From positions 56,909,596-56,973,595 of the forward strand of contig CM073889.1 of NCBI GenBank assembly GCA_037176705.1: 64,000 nucleotides of DNA. Direction: 5' to 3'. This document shows positions 42,258 to 54,475 of the stretch, one piece after another. The position numbers and the translations under genes are program-made. This stretch comes from Molossus alvarezi (lineage: Eukaryota; Chordata; Mammalia; Chiroptera; Molossidae). Below the pieces are notes generated by a model. The model did no database searches. It was not told the DNA's origin and saw only the letters and a list, made by a program, of their open reading frames with translations. Positions within the stretch are counted from its first letter, which is position 1. Each line of letters begins with the position of its first letter.

Positions 42258-44020
42258 TGTATTTCTAGAAGGACCCACGGGAAACAACAGCCTGTGCCTG
42301 GGGAAGGGAACTGATGGTTTGGGATCAGGACAGAAGAAAGGGAGGCTCATGTTAGCTGCTAAGCTATTTATACCTTGAGTTAAAACACCACTTGCATATG
42401 TTCCCTATTCAAAAGCATGACTTAGACATAAAGAAAAAGAAAGCAAGCCATGCTTAGGGAAGCACAGAGCAGAGAGGTCCAAACATGCTGGCAGAAGCAT
42501 GTGCTCATCTTAATATACAAGTACCTCCCAGTAGACCCACACGTGTGTCTGTGTATACAGAGGCTCAGTGCTAGTGCTCCCCTCCTTGTCTATGTCCTGC
42601 ACGTGGCTGAAGCATCCTGTGGGTCTGAGGGTGGTGGGGTAGGGGGCCTTTGGGAAGCTGGAAACAGTGGCTGTTCAGTGCTCTGCTCTTTAATTTCCTC
42701 TGCCTAAAATGCCAATTTTCTGCTAGGCTGGCCTGGCTGCTGCAGAATCCCTTCTGCTAACAAACTGACCAAAGAGAAGAGCAATTAGGCAATAAACTGT
42801 TTTAAATTGAATTTAGAGCCCTGATACTTCTCTGAGAGGATGGCCTCTTGGTCTCACCTCTGCCTTGTGTGGTGAATAGGAGAGCAGAGGGTCTAAAGGG
42901 CAGGGGCTAGTGATGGGCCTGAGTGGGGGCTGTTCAGGGTAGATCCAGAACTAAATACTTAGACCCATGGCCCTGTTGGTCTGTGGCCCCCTTATGGCTT
43001 ATCCCTATGTACTAGAGTGTGCAGGCTCTGGAGTAATTCATCCAGTTGTGTCTTTACTGAACACCTATTAGGTACCAGGCCCTGTTTTAAGGACTGGAAT
43101 CCAATGGTAAATGGAGCAGACAAGGTTCTTGTCCTCTCGAGCTCATATACTTGGGGAGGCAGATAATAAGCAAAGTGACAAAAAGCAAGATGATTACAGG
43201 ATGAAATGGGAAGATAGCAAAGGGAATGGAAGGAGACCTATGTTAGCTAGAATAGTCAGTGAAGGACTCTCCAAGGAGGTCACATTCCTGCTAAAAAACT
43301 GAGGATGGGAAGATGCTGACATAAGAGTTTTTCAGATATAGTAAATAGTAGGTGCAAAGATGCTGAGGTATGCCTAGACTTGACTGATTTGGGCAACACC
43401 AAAGGTTAACATGGCCAAGAAGAGTGCCTGGGGCCTCCCAGCATGCTGTGCTGCTCCTGTGATGCTCATAGAAATCTTGTGGGAGGGGATGTGTTATCCA
43501 TATGGCCTCAGAGAGGAAAAGGGCCTTGCCTGAGTTATCCAACAGGGGCTACGAAAGGAGTTAGGGTTGCTCAGCATGAAGAACAGCCCAGGCATCCTGG
43601 TCTTTGTGTGCCCACGTGGCTCCTCCTGGCAGAGGGAGCAGGTGGCCCCAGGGGCAGGTGCCAGGGGCAAGGGGGCATACCCACTGAGTAAGGAGGAGCT
43701 TTTCAACTGAACCATCTGGCCATGGAACACTCTGCTTATAAGGTGGTGAGCTTTGACCTGGGAGGTATTCAAGCAAAGTCTGTGCAACCAGCTGAGAGGT
43801 TTTTATGGAGGTAATACCAACTGTTTTTCAGTTGCTGGCACGAGGTTATCTCGAGGACTCAATAGGCAGTGTGCCCACCTGTGTGTGAGGCTGGGCAAGA
43901 CACTCACCTCTCTTGGCCATTTCCTCAGCCATTATGATGGAGGTATCAGTAATACTTGATGGCATGTTAAAGAACTAATGCATGCAAATACATAGTAGAG
44001 AGCCTGCCTGCTCATGGCAG

Positions 44021-44022
<2 letters not shown>
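42258..44022. other. Intergenic, mostly unique
   Basis: 43050-43180 resembles an old mammalian repeat ('ggtaccaggccctgttttaa', 'gaggcagataataagcaaag'). 43830-43985 is MIR-like in + orientation. Otherwise nothing recognised. Confidence 0.45.
43830..43985 (+). repeat. MIR SINE relic
   Basis: 'gaggctgggcaagacactca' then 'tcctcagccattatgatgga' follows the MIR core order. Diverged. Confidence 0.5.

Positions 44023-44060
<38 letters not shown>
44023..44060 (+). repeat. (TG)n microsatellite
   Basis: About 18 TG units with one TA interruption near the right end, followed by a G-rich stretch (44063-44078). Confidence 0.95.
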
Positions 44061-44061
<1 letters not shown>

Positions 44062-44169
44062 TTAGGGGGGGCGGGGCCTGTTGTATAATCTTAGCATCCT
44101 GTGGGCTCTTATCCACTTTCTTTTTCATCTTTTTTTTTTTAAAATGGCTTTTTAAAAAAATTAATTAAT

Positions 44170-44264
44170 TAATTTTTTTGGTATGTGCCCCTAGCGGGGA
44201 ACTGATCCTGGGACTCTCTGGTCCGCAGGCCAACGCTCCAACCGCTGAGCCAAACTGGCCAGAG
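44170..44264 (-). repeat. VES SINE, tRNA-like half only
   Basis: Reverse head: 'ggtatgtgcccctagcgggg', 'gggactctctggtccgcagg', 'caaccgctgagccaaactgg', 'ccagagc'. The GA-rich body and hairpin tail are missing, so the insertion is truncated or internally primed. T/A-rich tail at 44130-44180. Confidence 0.88.
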
Positions 44265-45479
44265 CCATCTCTTTTTCTTTTGATTTGAAAACTTCAAACC
44301 ATATACATGGAAAAAAAAATCTCACCATCTAAAAGTATCAGCAAGGAAAGTTGAATCTCCCTCCAATCCCTGGTCCTGTGTTCCTCCTAGAGGCCACTAT
44401 GGCCAGCATTTTTTTTGTTGTTGAGGAGGGTTGACCTTCCAGAGATACTCCACACATAAGGAGCTCTGCCTTTCCCACACAAATTGCAGAGTCTATATAT
44501 ACTCCTTTGCATTTGGCTTCTTTCTCTCACTCCTCATCAAAACTACATATGTTGATTTAACAATTTAAAATTTCTGAATAGAAAGTATTTTCTCACATGT
44601 TTTAAAAACTACAATGATTTATATTGAGAATTTTCTCTCCCCTTCCTGTATCTGACCTCAGGCAGGTAAGCACTTGTACTTGTTTCTTAAGGATCCTTTC
44701 CTTTTCAGGTTTTCTGTACACAAATACAAACACACACAAATAGGCAACTTATTCCCAGACTTGGTTCCTAGACAAAGGACTTACACTGAACACATAGTTC
44801 TGTACCGTACGTTGTTTAACCTGCCCCAATGTCTACCAGAATGCAGATTTTTCCATATTAGCCTTGGAGCCTCCCACTGCTGTTAACAACTGTGTGGTAT
44901 TCCATTCTGTGCCCAAAGAAGAGTTTTTGTAACTGGCTCCTGGGTTTGTTGTTTCCAACATTTTCACTATTCCAAACAGCATTAACAGCTCCTCTGATAT
45001 ACCATTGAAAATGGGTCATTCTGTGGTACATGGGTGTGCTTGCAGGATCTATACACAGCAATGGAGTTTGTTGGGTGCCATGAAGGACAATACAGACAGT
45101 TTTCCCTCTAGAGGGTGTCCACTTTGCATTCCCACCAGCAACAAACCTGTCTCCCATAGCGTTGCCATCACAGTGTGTCTGAGAAGGCAAGCCAGATGCA
45201 GACAACCTCCTTAGCTCGCAGTGCAGAGACCCCTGCCCTTTGCTTTTGTAATCCCGCTTGCCCATCACATCAGCCAACAACTTAAACTACAGGGGAACTA
45301 GAAAGCCTCTCAATACCCAGAAGGTTATCATGTACAAAAGGCAGCTGGAACCTGGGTGGGAGGCTCAGCCTTTGGAGGTGACTCCTCTGGGCCAGCACCG
45401 GTACACATTAAATAGTCATTTTCTAATCCTTTGAGTGTGCACAGTCTGTCTCTTCCGCCAATCAAATTTCTGCTACAAC

Positions 45480-46040
45480 ATGTCAGGATCTGACAAGGGT
45501 GCCTTTCTGACTGGGGAGAAATGATATCTCAATGTCATTAATTTTCATTTCTTTTACTATATGTGAAGTTGGGCATTTGTCATATCTTTAGGATCTTTGC
45601 ATTTCTTTCTTTTTTTTAAAAGCCATCTGTTTATATTCCCTGCTCATTTTTTATTGGCTTATCTTTTATTGATTTCTAGGAGCTCTTTATATATTGGTTA
45701 AATCTGACCAAACTGTAGTCTGTTGGCTAAGTCAGGCCTGCTGATTTACTTTTTGAAAGTAAAATTCAATCAACACACAGCCATACTTATTGTCTTTGCT
45801 TGCTTGCACACTACAACAGCAAAATTGAATAGTTGCAACATGAAAATTTTTGTAGCCTAAAAACTGTAAATATTTACCGTGTGGCCCTTTTCAGAAAAAA
45901 CTTGCTGACTTCATATTAGACTTTTGTGCTATGAGTTGCAAATATTTTTCCCCATTTGGGATTTATCTTTTGACATTTTTTTTTTTGCTTTAAGTGCATT
46001 TTAAATATTAATATAGTTCCTTGCACATGTTTTGATAAGG
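45480..46040 (-). repeat. Old L1 relic interrupted by a hAT-like element
   Basis: 'gatatctcaatgtcattaat', 'tttattgatttctaggagct', then after the interruption 'gcaaatatttttccccattt' and 'gggatttatcttttgacatt'. The L1-like sequence appears to resume after the inserted element. Confidence 0.6.
45706..45910. repeat. Old hAT (Charlie-type) MITE relic
   Basis: 'caacacacagccatacttat', 'cacactacaacagcaaaatt', 'gaatagttgcaacatg', 'aaatatttaccgtgtggccc' and 'ttttcagaaaaaacttgctg' match the order of a common mammalian hAT MITE from memory. Name not certain. Confidence 0.55.
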
Positions 46041-46794
46041 CTAAACACTTGGCTTTGGGAGTGCTTTGCTTCTCAAAAAACCATCATCTTTATATACCAG
46101 ACTGTAGTTCAAAGCTAAGTGTTTCATTCCAGAACTAAAAAAAAAAAAAAGACGAAAATGCAAATTTGAACAGTGTTTCGGTAGTGCCCACACTCCCAGG
46201 CCTGCCACTCCCACTAGGTGACCTTGGTGGTGTTCCATTGTGAAGCCAGATCCAGAGCTGTCCAAGGTCACAGAATGGGTGCGACCAGGGCCTAGGCTGA
46301 GCCTGGTCTCCCTCTGGAACCCGGATCCTCGCAGTCCCATATGCCCGAAGTCCTACGTCTCCCTCCTCTAGCCTCAGGGAGCTGCGGGTGCTCCCTGCCC
46401 TGGCCTGATGATGGGCAGGGGCAGCGGGCAGAAGGTGGTGGTGGCACACCAAGAAGCAGCTCCAGGTGGCTGCCTGGCTGTGAGGTGGACCTGGGGCTCC
46501 ATGGATCCTATAGTTTGCCCCATTGGTGAATGGGAGAGCAACTTTCTGCCTAGCTCTCTTGGAGCTCTTGATCAGAGCTGCGCCAACACTACCCTACTTA
46601 TGTGCCCACTCCTCCCTGGACCCCAGCTCGGTGCCCTGGGCACAAACCTGCTACTGCCCCTCCCCCAGGCTCTACCTCTGTTCCCACCAGTAGACCACCC
46701 TTCGCCAGCTCCCCCTTCTTGCAACCTCCAGGTCCTCTCTCAGGCTTTATTTTCTTGCCAGCAAGCTTGGCATCTTACTTTCTCAGGGGTAAGA

Positions 46795-46970
46795 GTGGGC
46801 CCCATCCCTCTCATGCCCACTAGGGTCAGCCACATGGCCTTTTTGCTGGTCCTTAAACAGCCCACATGTTTGAGCTGATCTCTTGGCCTTTGCACCTGCT
46901 GCTCCCTCTGCCTCCTCCCTACACAATGGCTCTAACTGCCATCCAGTTCTCAGCTTTAAAGTCACCTGGG
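46795..46970 (+). repeat. L2 3' relic
   Basis: 'ggcctttgcacctgctgctc', 'cctctgcctcctccctacac' and 'ctcagctttaaagtcacctg' follow the L2 3' order. It ends exactly where L1-F begins. Confidence 0.62.
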
Positions 46971-47661
46971 AAAAGATGGCGGCAGGCCCCAGAGGGAGGG
47001 TGAGTGTGTGAGAGAGTGTGAGTGGACATGAAGGTGAATGACCAAACCAAAGCAGTGCAGAGCCACAAAGCAGAAGGTTCCTTTGCTGTGGATGGGAGCA
47101 GCCCGCTACCATGGTAAGTGGCCCTTCAGGGAGCTTTTCCCTGTGCCTCCGGGAGGTCCCACCATTTCGGAAGATCCTGGGTCTTCCCTGGGAGGAGGCA
47201 GTGGGAGCAGCTAGGGCCCAGCAAACTGAGCCACCAGTGCACCAGGCACCATTGGATCAGTGGACACTCTGTGTCAACACAGACACATGCACAGTAGTGG
47301 AGCTCCCAAGGTGCAGGCCAGGGAAGCCGCAGACAGCCTGGGAGCATAGCACCATTCCCTATAGTAGCAGCCTAATCAGAGTCCAGATATACCCCAAGCA
47401 ACAGAGGCTGGGGAGCAGAAATCCATCCCCAGGTGACAGAAGCACAGACCAGCAGCTGAGACCCATGCCCAAAAACTACAACAAAAGCTGAGCAGGAGTT
47501 GAGCCCCACGGGACAGCAGCACTGCCCAGCCACCAGCGGTGCAACCTGGAGCTCCACAGAGGCCTGTGCAGTCCAGTAGCTCACAAGAGCAGTGCGAAGC
47601 CAGAGCCTGAGAGAGACTAGTGCAATCCAGTTGTCCACCACAGGACATGCATGGTGTGGGG

Positions 47662-47830
47662 GCACCAGAGAGGCCTGTGTGACCCAGCAGGGACTGTGCT
47701 ATCCAGTTACCCCTGGACCTGCGGGATGCTGAAGCACCAGAGAGGCCTGTGCAACCCAGCAGAGACTGTGCGATCTAGTTACCCCCAGGACCTGCTGGGT
47801 GCTGAAACACCAGAGAGGCCTGTGTGACCC
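47662..47830 (+). repeat. L1 5'-UTR monomers (72-73 bp, about 2.5 copies)
   Basis: 'gcaccagagaggcctgtg'-type unit starts at 47662, 47734 and 47807. Homologous to the larger array at 59293-59870. Confidence 0.9.
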
Positions 47831-47841
47831 AACAGCTCATA

Positions 47842-50640
47842 ACCTCACAACTTAAAGAATTAGAAAGCAAACAAAAAGAAAACCCCAGAGCAAGTAGAAG
47901 GAAGGAAATAGTAAAGATCAGAGCAGAAATAAATGACATAGAGACCAAAAAACCAATTCAAAGGATCAATAAAACAAAGAGCTGGTTTTTCGAAAAGATA
48001 AACAAGATTGATGGACCCTTAGCTAGACTCACCAAGAAACAAAGAGAGAGAACCCAAATACACAAAATCAGAAATTGAAGAGGAGAAGTAACAACGAACA
48101 CCACGGAAATACAAAAGATTGTTAACAACTTCTATGAACAACTATATGGCAACAAATTCGACAATCTATGCAAAATGGGCAAATTTCTAGAAACACACAG
48201 TCTCCCAAAACTGGACCGGGAAGAGATAGAAAACTTGAACAGACCAATAACAACTAAGGAAATTGAAGAGGTAATCAAGACTCTCCCAGCAAACAAAGCC
48301 CAGGCCCAGATGACTTCACGGGGGAGTTTTACCGAACATTCAAAAAAGAACTAACACCCATTCTCCTCAAACTATTTCAAAAAATTCAAGAAGAAGGAAG
48401 ACTTCCAAACACGTTCTATGAGGCCAGCATAATTCTAATTCCAAAACCAGAAAAAGACACCACGAAGACAGAAAACTACAGGCCAATATCCCTGATGAAC
48501 ATAGATGCCAAAATCCTGAACAAAATATTAGCAAATCGGATCCAGAAATACATCAAAAAGTTATTCACCATGACCAAGTGGGATTCATTTCAGCGATGCA
48601 AGGCTGGTACAATATTCGCAAATCAATAAATGTGATACACCACATAAATAAGATGAAGAATAAAAACCACATGATCATATCAATTGATGCTAAAAAAGCA
48701 TTCGACAAATCCAGCATCCATTTCTGATAAAAACGCTCAGCAATGTGGTAATAGAGGGATCATATCTCGACATAATAAAAGCTATATTTGAAAGACCTAC
48801 AGCCAACATCATACTCAGTAGACTGAAACTAAAAACATTTCCATTAAGAACAGGAACAAGACAGGGATGTCCACCTTCACCACTCTTGTTTAACATTGTA
48901 CTGGAAGTCTTAGCCACAGCAATCAGACATGAAGAAAAAATAAAAGGGATCCAAATTGAAAAGGAGGAAGTGAAACTGTCATTATTTGCAGATGACATGA
49001 TATTATACATAGAAAACCCTAAAGACTCCATGAAAAATCTACTAGACTTAATAAATGAATTTGGCAAAGTAGCAGGATACAAAATTAATGTCAAGAAATC
49101 GATGGCATTCTTGTACACCAATGATGAACTCACAGAAAGAGAAACTGAAAAAACAATCCCATTTACCATCGCGCCAAAAAAAGTAAGATACCTAGGAATA
49201 AACCTAACCAAAGAAGTAAAAGACCTGTTTGCAGAAAACTACAGGTCATTAAAAAAAGAAATAGAGGAAGATATGAAAAAGTGGAAGCACATACCCTGTT
49301 CATGGATTGGGAGAATTAACATCATTAAAATGTCCATATTACCCAAAGCAATCTATAGATTCAATGCAATCCCCATTCAAAATACCAACGACATATTTCA
49401 TAGAACTAGAACAAATACTTCAAAAGTTCATATGGAACCAAAAAAGACCCCGAATAGCCACAGCAATCTTGAAAAAGAAGAACAAAGTAGGTGGGATCAC
49501 AATACCAGATATCAGGTTATACTACAAAGCGACTGTAACCAAAACAGCCTGGTACTGGCACAAGAACAGGCATATAGACCAGTGGAACAGAACTGAAAAC
49601 CCAGAAATGGACCCAAGGCAATATGCTCAATTAATATTTGACAAAGGTGGCAAGAGCATACAGTGGAGTAAAGACAGCCTGTTTAATAAATGGTGTTGGG
49701 AAAATTGGACAGCTACATGCAAAAAAAAAAAAAAAAAAAAAAATGAAACCAGACCATCAACTTACACCATACTCAAAAATAAACTCAAAATGGATAAAAG
49801 ACTTAAATGTGACTCGTGAATCCATAAAAATCCTAGAAGAAAATGTAGGCAACAAAATTTCGGACATCATACGGAGCAGAATTTTCACTGATACATCACC
49901 TAAGGCAACAGAAATAAAGGAAAAAATGAACACATGGGACTACATCAAACTAAAAAGCTTCTGCACAGCAAAAGAAACAATCATCAAAATGGAAAGGCAA
50001 CCCACTGTATGGGAGAACATCATTACCAATGATGTATCAAATAAGGGGTTAATTTCCAATATATATAGAGTGCTCATACAACTCCACAAAAGGAAGACAA
50101 AGAACCCAATTAAAAATGGGCTGAAGAGCTGAATAGACACCTCTCCAAACAGGACATACAAATGGCCAAGAGATATATGAAGAAATGCTCAACATCACTA
50201 ATCATCAGAGAGTTGCAAATTAAAACAACAATGAGGTATCACCTCACCCGTGTCAGAATGGCTGCCATCAACAAATCATCAAACAACAAGTGTTGGCGAG
50301 AGTGTGGAGAAAAGGGGACTCTAGTACACTGCTGGTGGGAATGCAGACTGGTGCAGCCACTATGGAAAACAATATGATGTTACCTCAAAAAATTAAAAAT
50401 TGAACTTCCATTTGACCCAGTGATCCCACTTCTAGGAATATACCCTAAGAAGCCTGAAACACCAATCAGAAAGAATATATGTACCCCCATGTTCATAGCA
50501 GCACTATTTACAATAGCTAAAATCTGGAAACAGCCCAAGTTTCTATCAGTCGATGAATGGATAAAAAAGCTGTGGTACATATACACAATGGAGTACTACG
50601 CAGCTGTTTGAAAGAAAGATCTCTTATCCTTTGAGACTAC
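47842..50640 (+). pseudogene. L1 ORF2 pseudogene (L1-F), RT frame of 283 codons
   Basis: Begins in mid-ORF2 ([20 protein letters not shown]). The longest open frame, 48745-49596, keeps RT motifs [24 protein letters not shown] and an intact FADD ([15 protein letters not shown]), then [17 protein letters not shown] and [16 protein letters not shown]. Frames then break repeatedly; poly-A slippage at 49722-49742 is one cause. C-terminal fragments [18 protein letters not shown] and WIKKLWYIYTMEYYAAV reach about 50610. No endonuclease domain. Not competent. Confidence 0.9.
49722..49742 (+). repeat. Poly-A expansion inside L1-F ORF2
   Basis: About 20 A residues where other copies have a short A/T-rich stretch (compare 'tttttttgcatgtagctg' near 16840 in reverse). 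It causes a frame change. Confidence 0.9.
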
Positions 50641-50973
50641 ATGGAGGTACCTGGGAAGTATCATCCTAAGTGAAACAAGCCAAGCAGAGAAAGACAAGTT
50701 TCATATAATCGCACTTACTTGTGGAATATAATGAACATAACAGTCTGAGGAATGGGGTCGTCCCAGAGACATGGAAGTGGGGTACAGACTGCCAATTCCG
50801 AGAAGAAGGGGTGGTGGAGAGAGATAAACCACAGAACTTATATGCATGTATGCATGAACAGTGGACATGGATAACAAATTGGGGACAGGGCAGGGAGGGA
50901 TGGGGAAGGGGGAATCAGTGGGGAAAAAAGGAGAAACATATGTAACAAAAATTATTTAATTAAAAAAAAAAAA

Positions 50974-53900
50974 GGAAAAAAGAAGCTGGGGTACCAATAC
51001 TTATATCTGATAAAGTAGATTTCAAAATAAAGATCATAGCTAGAGACCATTACATAACATTGAAAGGCCATTACATAACATTGAAAGGATCTATCCAACA
51101 AGACGATATAACCTTGGTAAACATATGCACCCAATATAAGAGCACCAAAATATATTAAAAATTCTGGAGGCCTTCAAAGGAGAAATTAACAGTAATAAAA
51201 TCATAGTGGGGACTTCAACACCCCGCTGACATACTGGATAAATCATCTAGACAAAAAATTAACAAAGAAACAGAGACTCTAAATGAAGCACTAGACCAAA
51301 TGGATTTAATAGATACCTACCAAGAATTACACCCCAAAACTGCAGAGTTTACATTCTTCTGAAGTGCACATGGCACATTCTCAAAGATAGACCACATGTT
51401 AAAGCACATACTAAGTCTCTACAAGTTAAAGAATATTGAAATCATATCAAGCATCTTCTCAGATCACAATGGCATGAAACTAGAAATCAATTCCAATAAG
51501 AACAGGCAAAGACATTTGAACAATTGGAGGCTAAATAGCATATTATTAAACTATGAATGTGTTATTGAGGAGATGAGGAAGAAATTAAAAACTTCCTGAA
51601 AACCAATGAAAATGAAGACACAACAACACAAAATCTATGGGATGCAGCAAAAGCAGTTCTAAGAGGGAAGTTCATAGCACTACAGGCCTACCTGAAGAAG
51701 AAAGAAAAATTTCTAATAGACTATCTAACCTCACACCCTAAAGAACTAGAAAGCAAACAGAAAGTAAACCCCAGAGCCAGTGGAAAGAAGGAAATAGTAA
51801 AGATCAGAGCAGAAATAAATGACATGGAGACTGAAAAGAAAAAAAAAAGAAAAAACAAAAACAAAACAAAACAAAAAAAACAAAAACAATTCAAAGGATC
51901 AATAAAACAAAGAGCTGCTTCTTTGAAAAGATAAGATTGATGGACCATTAGCTATACTCATCAAGAGAGAGAACCCAAATACACAAAATCAGAAATGAAA
52001 GAGGAGAAATAATAAGTGACCCCACAGAAATACAAAGAATTGTTAACAGATATGAACAATTATACGGCAACAAATTCAACAATCTAAGCAAATGTGACAA
52101 ATTTCTAGAAACACATAGTCTTCCAAAACTGAACCATGAAGAGATAAAAAACTTGAACAGACCAATAACAAGGAAAGAAATTGAAGATATAATCAAGACT
52201 CTTCCAGTGAATAAAAACCCAGGCCCAGATGGCTTCACGGGGAATTTTACCAAACAATCAAAGAAGAACTAATACATCAAAAAATTATTCACCATGACCA
52301 AGTCGGATTCATCCTAGGTATGCAAGTCTGGTACAATATTTGCAAATCAATAAATGTGGTACACCACATAAACAAAATGAAAGATAAAAATAATATGATC
52401 ATATTAATAGACACTGAAAAAGCATTTGACAAAATTCAGTACCCATTTCTGATAAAAACACTCAGCAATCTGGGAATATAGGGATCATATTTTGACATAA
52501 TAAAGGCCATATATGAAACACCTACAGCGAACATCATACTCAATGGACAAAAATTAAAAGCATTTCCCTTAAGAACAGGAACAAGACAGGGATGACTACT
52601 TTCACCACTCTTATTTAACATAGTACTGGAAGTCTTAGCCACAGTGATCAGACAGGAAGAAAAAATAAAAGAGATCCAAATGGGAAAGGAGGAAGTGAAA
52701 CTGTCATTATTCGCAGATGACATGATACTATATGTAGAAAACCCCAAAGACTCAATCAAAAATTTACTAGACTTAATAAATGAATTTGGCAAAGTAGCAG
52801 GATACAAAATTAACATCAAGAAATTGATGGCATTTTTATAAACAAATGATGAACTTACAGAAAGAGAAACTCAAAAACCTATCCCATTTACCATTGTGGC
52901 AAAAAAAATTTAAGATACCTAGGAATAAACTTAACCAAAGAAATAAAGGACCTATTTGTAGAAAACTACAGGTCTTTGAAAAAAAATAGAGGAAGAAATA
53001 AAAAGTGTAAGCACATATCTTGTTCATAGATTGGAAAAATTAACATCATTGAAATGTCCATATTACACAAAGCAATCTATGGATTCAGTGCAATCCCCAT
53101 CAAACTTCCAATGACATATTTCACAGAACTGGAACAAATATTTTGACTACATCAAACTCAAAAGCTTCTACACAGCAAAAGAAACAATCATCAAAATGGA
53201 AAGGCAACCCAGTGTATTGGAGAAAATCATTGCCAATGATACATCAGATAAGGGGTAATTTCTAAAATATATAGAATATTCATACAACTTAACAAAAGGA
53301 AGACAAAGAACCCAATTAAAAATGGACAGAGGAGCTCAATAGACAACTCTCCAAACAGGACATACAAATGGCAAGAGACATATGAAGAAATGCTCAACAT
53401 CACTAATCATCACAGAGATGCAAATTAAAACAACAATGAGGTATCACCTCACACCTGTCAGAATGGCTGCCATCAACAAATCATCAAACAACAAGTGTTG
53501 GTGTGGGTGTGGAGAAAAGGGAACTTTAGTACACTGCTGGTGGGAATGCAGACTGGTGCAGTTACTATGGAAAACAATATGGTGTTACCTCAAAAATTAA
53601 AAATTGTACTTCCATTTGACCCAGTCATTTTACTTCTAGGAATATACCCTAAGAAGCCTGAAACACCAATCAGAATGAATATATGTACCCCCATGTTCGT
53701 AGCAGCACTATTTACAACAGCTAAAATCTGGAAACAGCCCAAGCGTCCATCAGTAGACGAATGGATTAAAAAGCTGTGGTACATATACACAATGGAGTAC
53801 TATGCAGCTGTAAGAAAGAAAGATCTCTTATTCTTTGAGACGACATGGAGCGACCTGGAAATTATTATCCTAAAAAAAGTAGCCAAACAGAGAAAGACAA

Positions 53901-54185
53901 TTATCATATAATGTCACTTATTTGTCGATATAATGAACATAACAGTCTGAGGCATGGGTTAGTGCCAGAGATGTGGAATTGGGATACAGACTGACAATCC
54001 CCAGGAGAGGGAGTAGTGGGGGAGAGACAAACCACAGAAGTTATATGCATGTGTGCATGAACAATGGACATGGACAACAAAGCTGTGGACAGGGCGGGAA
54101 GGGTGGGTGAGGGGGGAATTAGTGGGGGAAAAAGGAGAAACATCTGTAACAAAAATAAATAAATTAATGAAAAAAAGGAAAAAAA
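50974..54185 (+). mobile_element. LINE-1 copy L1-G, 5'-truncated, in the A-tail of L1-F
   Basis: Starts within the ORF2 endonuclease region ('gaagctggggtaccaatact', equivalent to about 61883 in L1-H), directly after L1-F's A-run, and runs to an A-rich 3' end at 54160-54190. At least two internal deletions are visible: near 52270 and near 53145. A 21-bp tandem duplication lies at 51047-51088. Confidence 0.88.
50981..53880 (+). pseudogene. L1 ORF2 pseudogene (L1-G)
   Basis: Endonuclease fragment ('[21 protein letters not shown]' region near 51470), RT fragment with intact FADD ([18 protein letters not shown], 52644-52841) and C-terminal fragment PVILLLGIYPKKPETPIRMN to YYAAVRKKDLL (53495-53911). 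Frameshifts and two deletions separate them. Confidence 0.85.
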
Positions 54186-54189
54186 AAAG

Positions 54190-54475
54190 AAACCCACACA
54201 GAGAAGACACAGGTACACAGAGGAAAGGCAACAAGAAGACAGATGAGAGATATTGGAGTGATGTGGTCACAAGCAGAGAAGCCAAGAAATATTGACAGCC
54301 ATGAGCCATGAGAAGCTGAAGAGGCAAGAAAGGATTCCCCCATAGGGCCTCCAGAGGAAGTGGGGCCCCACTTGGATTTATGGCCTCCAGAACTGTGGGA
54401 GAGTACATTTTGTTGTTTTAAGCCACACAGTGTGTAGTACTTTGTTAAAGCTGTATGATAATAATATATCTTAAT
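54190..54475 (+). repeat. MaLR (MLT1-type) LTR, 3' part
   Basis: 'gaagacacaggtacacagag', 'gagccatgagaagctgaaga', 'ggcctccagaactgtgggag', 'tgttgttttaagccacacag', 'tgtgtagtactttgttaaag' match the 3' half of an MLT1-type LTR. The 5' half is absent on the left side of the L1-F/L1-G block. Confidence 0.65.

Larger units (their letters stand above)
44265..46794. other. Intergenic with old L1 and hAT relics
   Basis: 44840-45010 and 45480-46040 contain phrases of old L1 3' ends in reverse ('gagctctttatatattggtt', 'gcaaatatttttccccattt'). A hAT-like MITE sits at 45706-45910. 46060-46790 is GC-richer, unique, with no supported exon. Confidence 0.5.
46971..50973 (+). mobile_element. LINE-1 copy L1-F: monomer 5' UTR fused to mid-ORF2
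   Basis: Starts near AAAAGATGGCGGCAGG (46971), which contains a YY1-like AAGATGGCGGC. A 5' UTR with about 2.5 monomers of 72-73 bp (47662-47830) joins at about 47837 directly to ORF2 sequence ('ctcacaacttaaagaattag') that in L1-H lies at 62640. The rest of the 5' UTR, ORF1 and the endonuclease part of ORF2 are missing. The RT and C-terminal regions then continue to the A-tail at 50962-50973. Same orientation as L1-G, which follows at once. Confidence 0.88.

Noticed and set aside
46341..47100. GC-richer stretch considered as a CpG-island promoter or missing exon
   Set aside because: CpG pairs are few, no exon with splice sites found; the right part is an L2 relic and the L1-F 5' end.
48745..49596. 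Possible functional reverse transcriptase (283 codons, FADD intact)
   Set aside because: Lacks ORF1 and the endonuclease domain, and frames break downstream; a dead L1 fragment.
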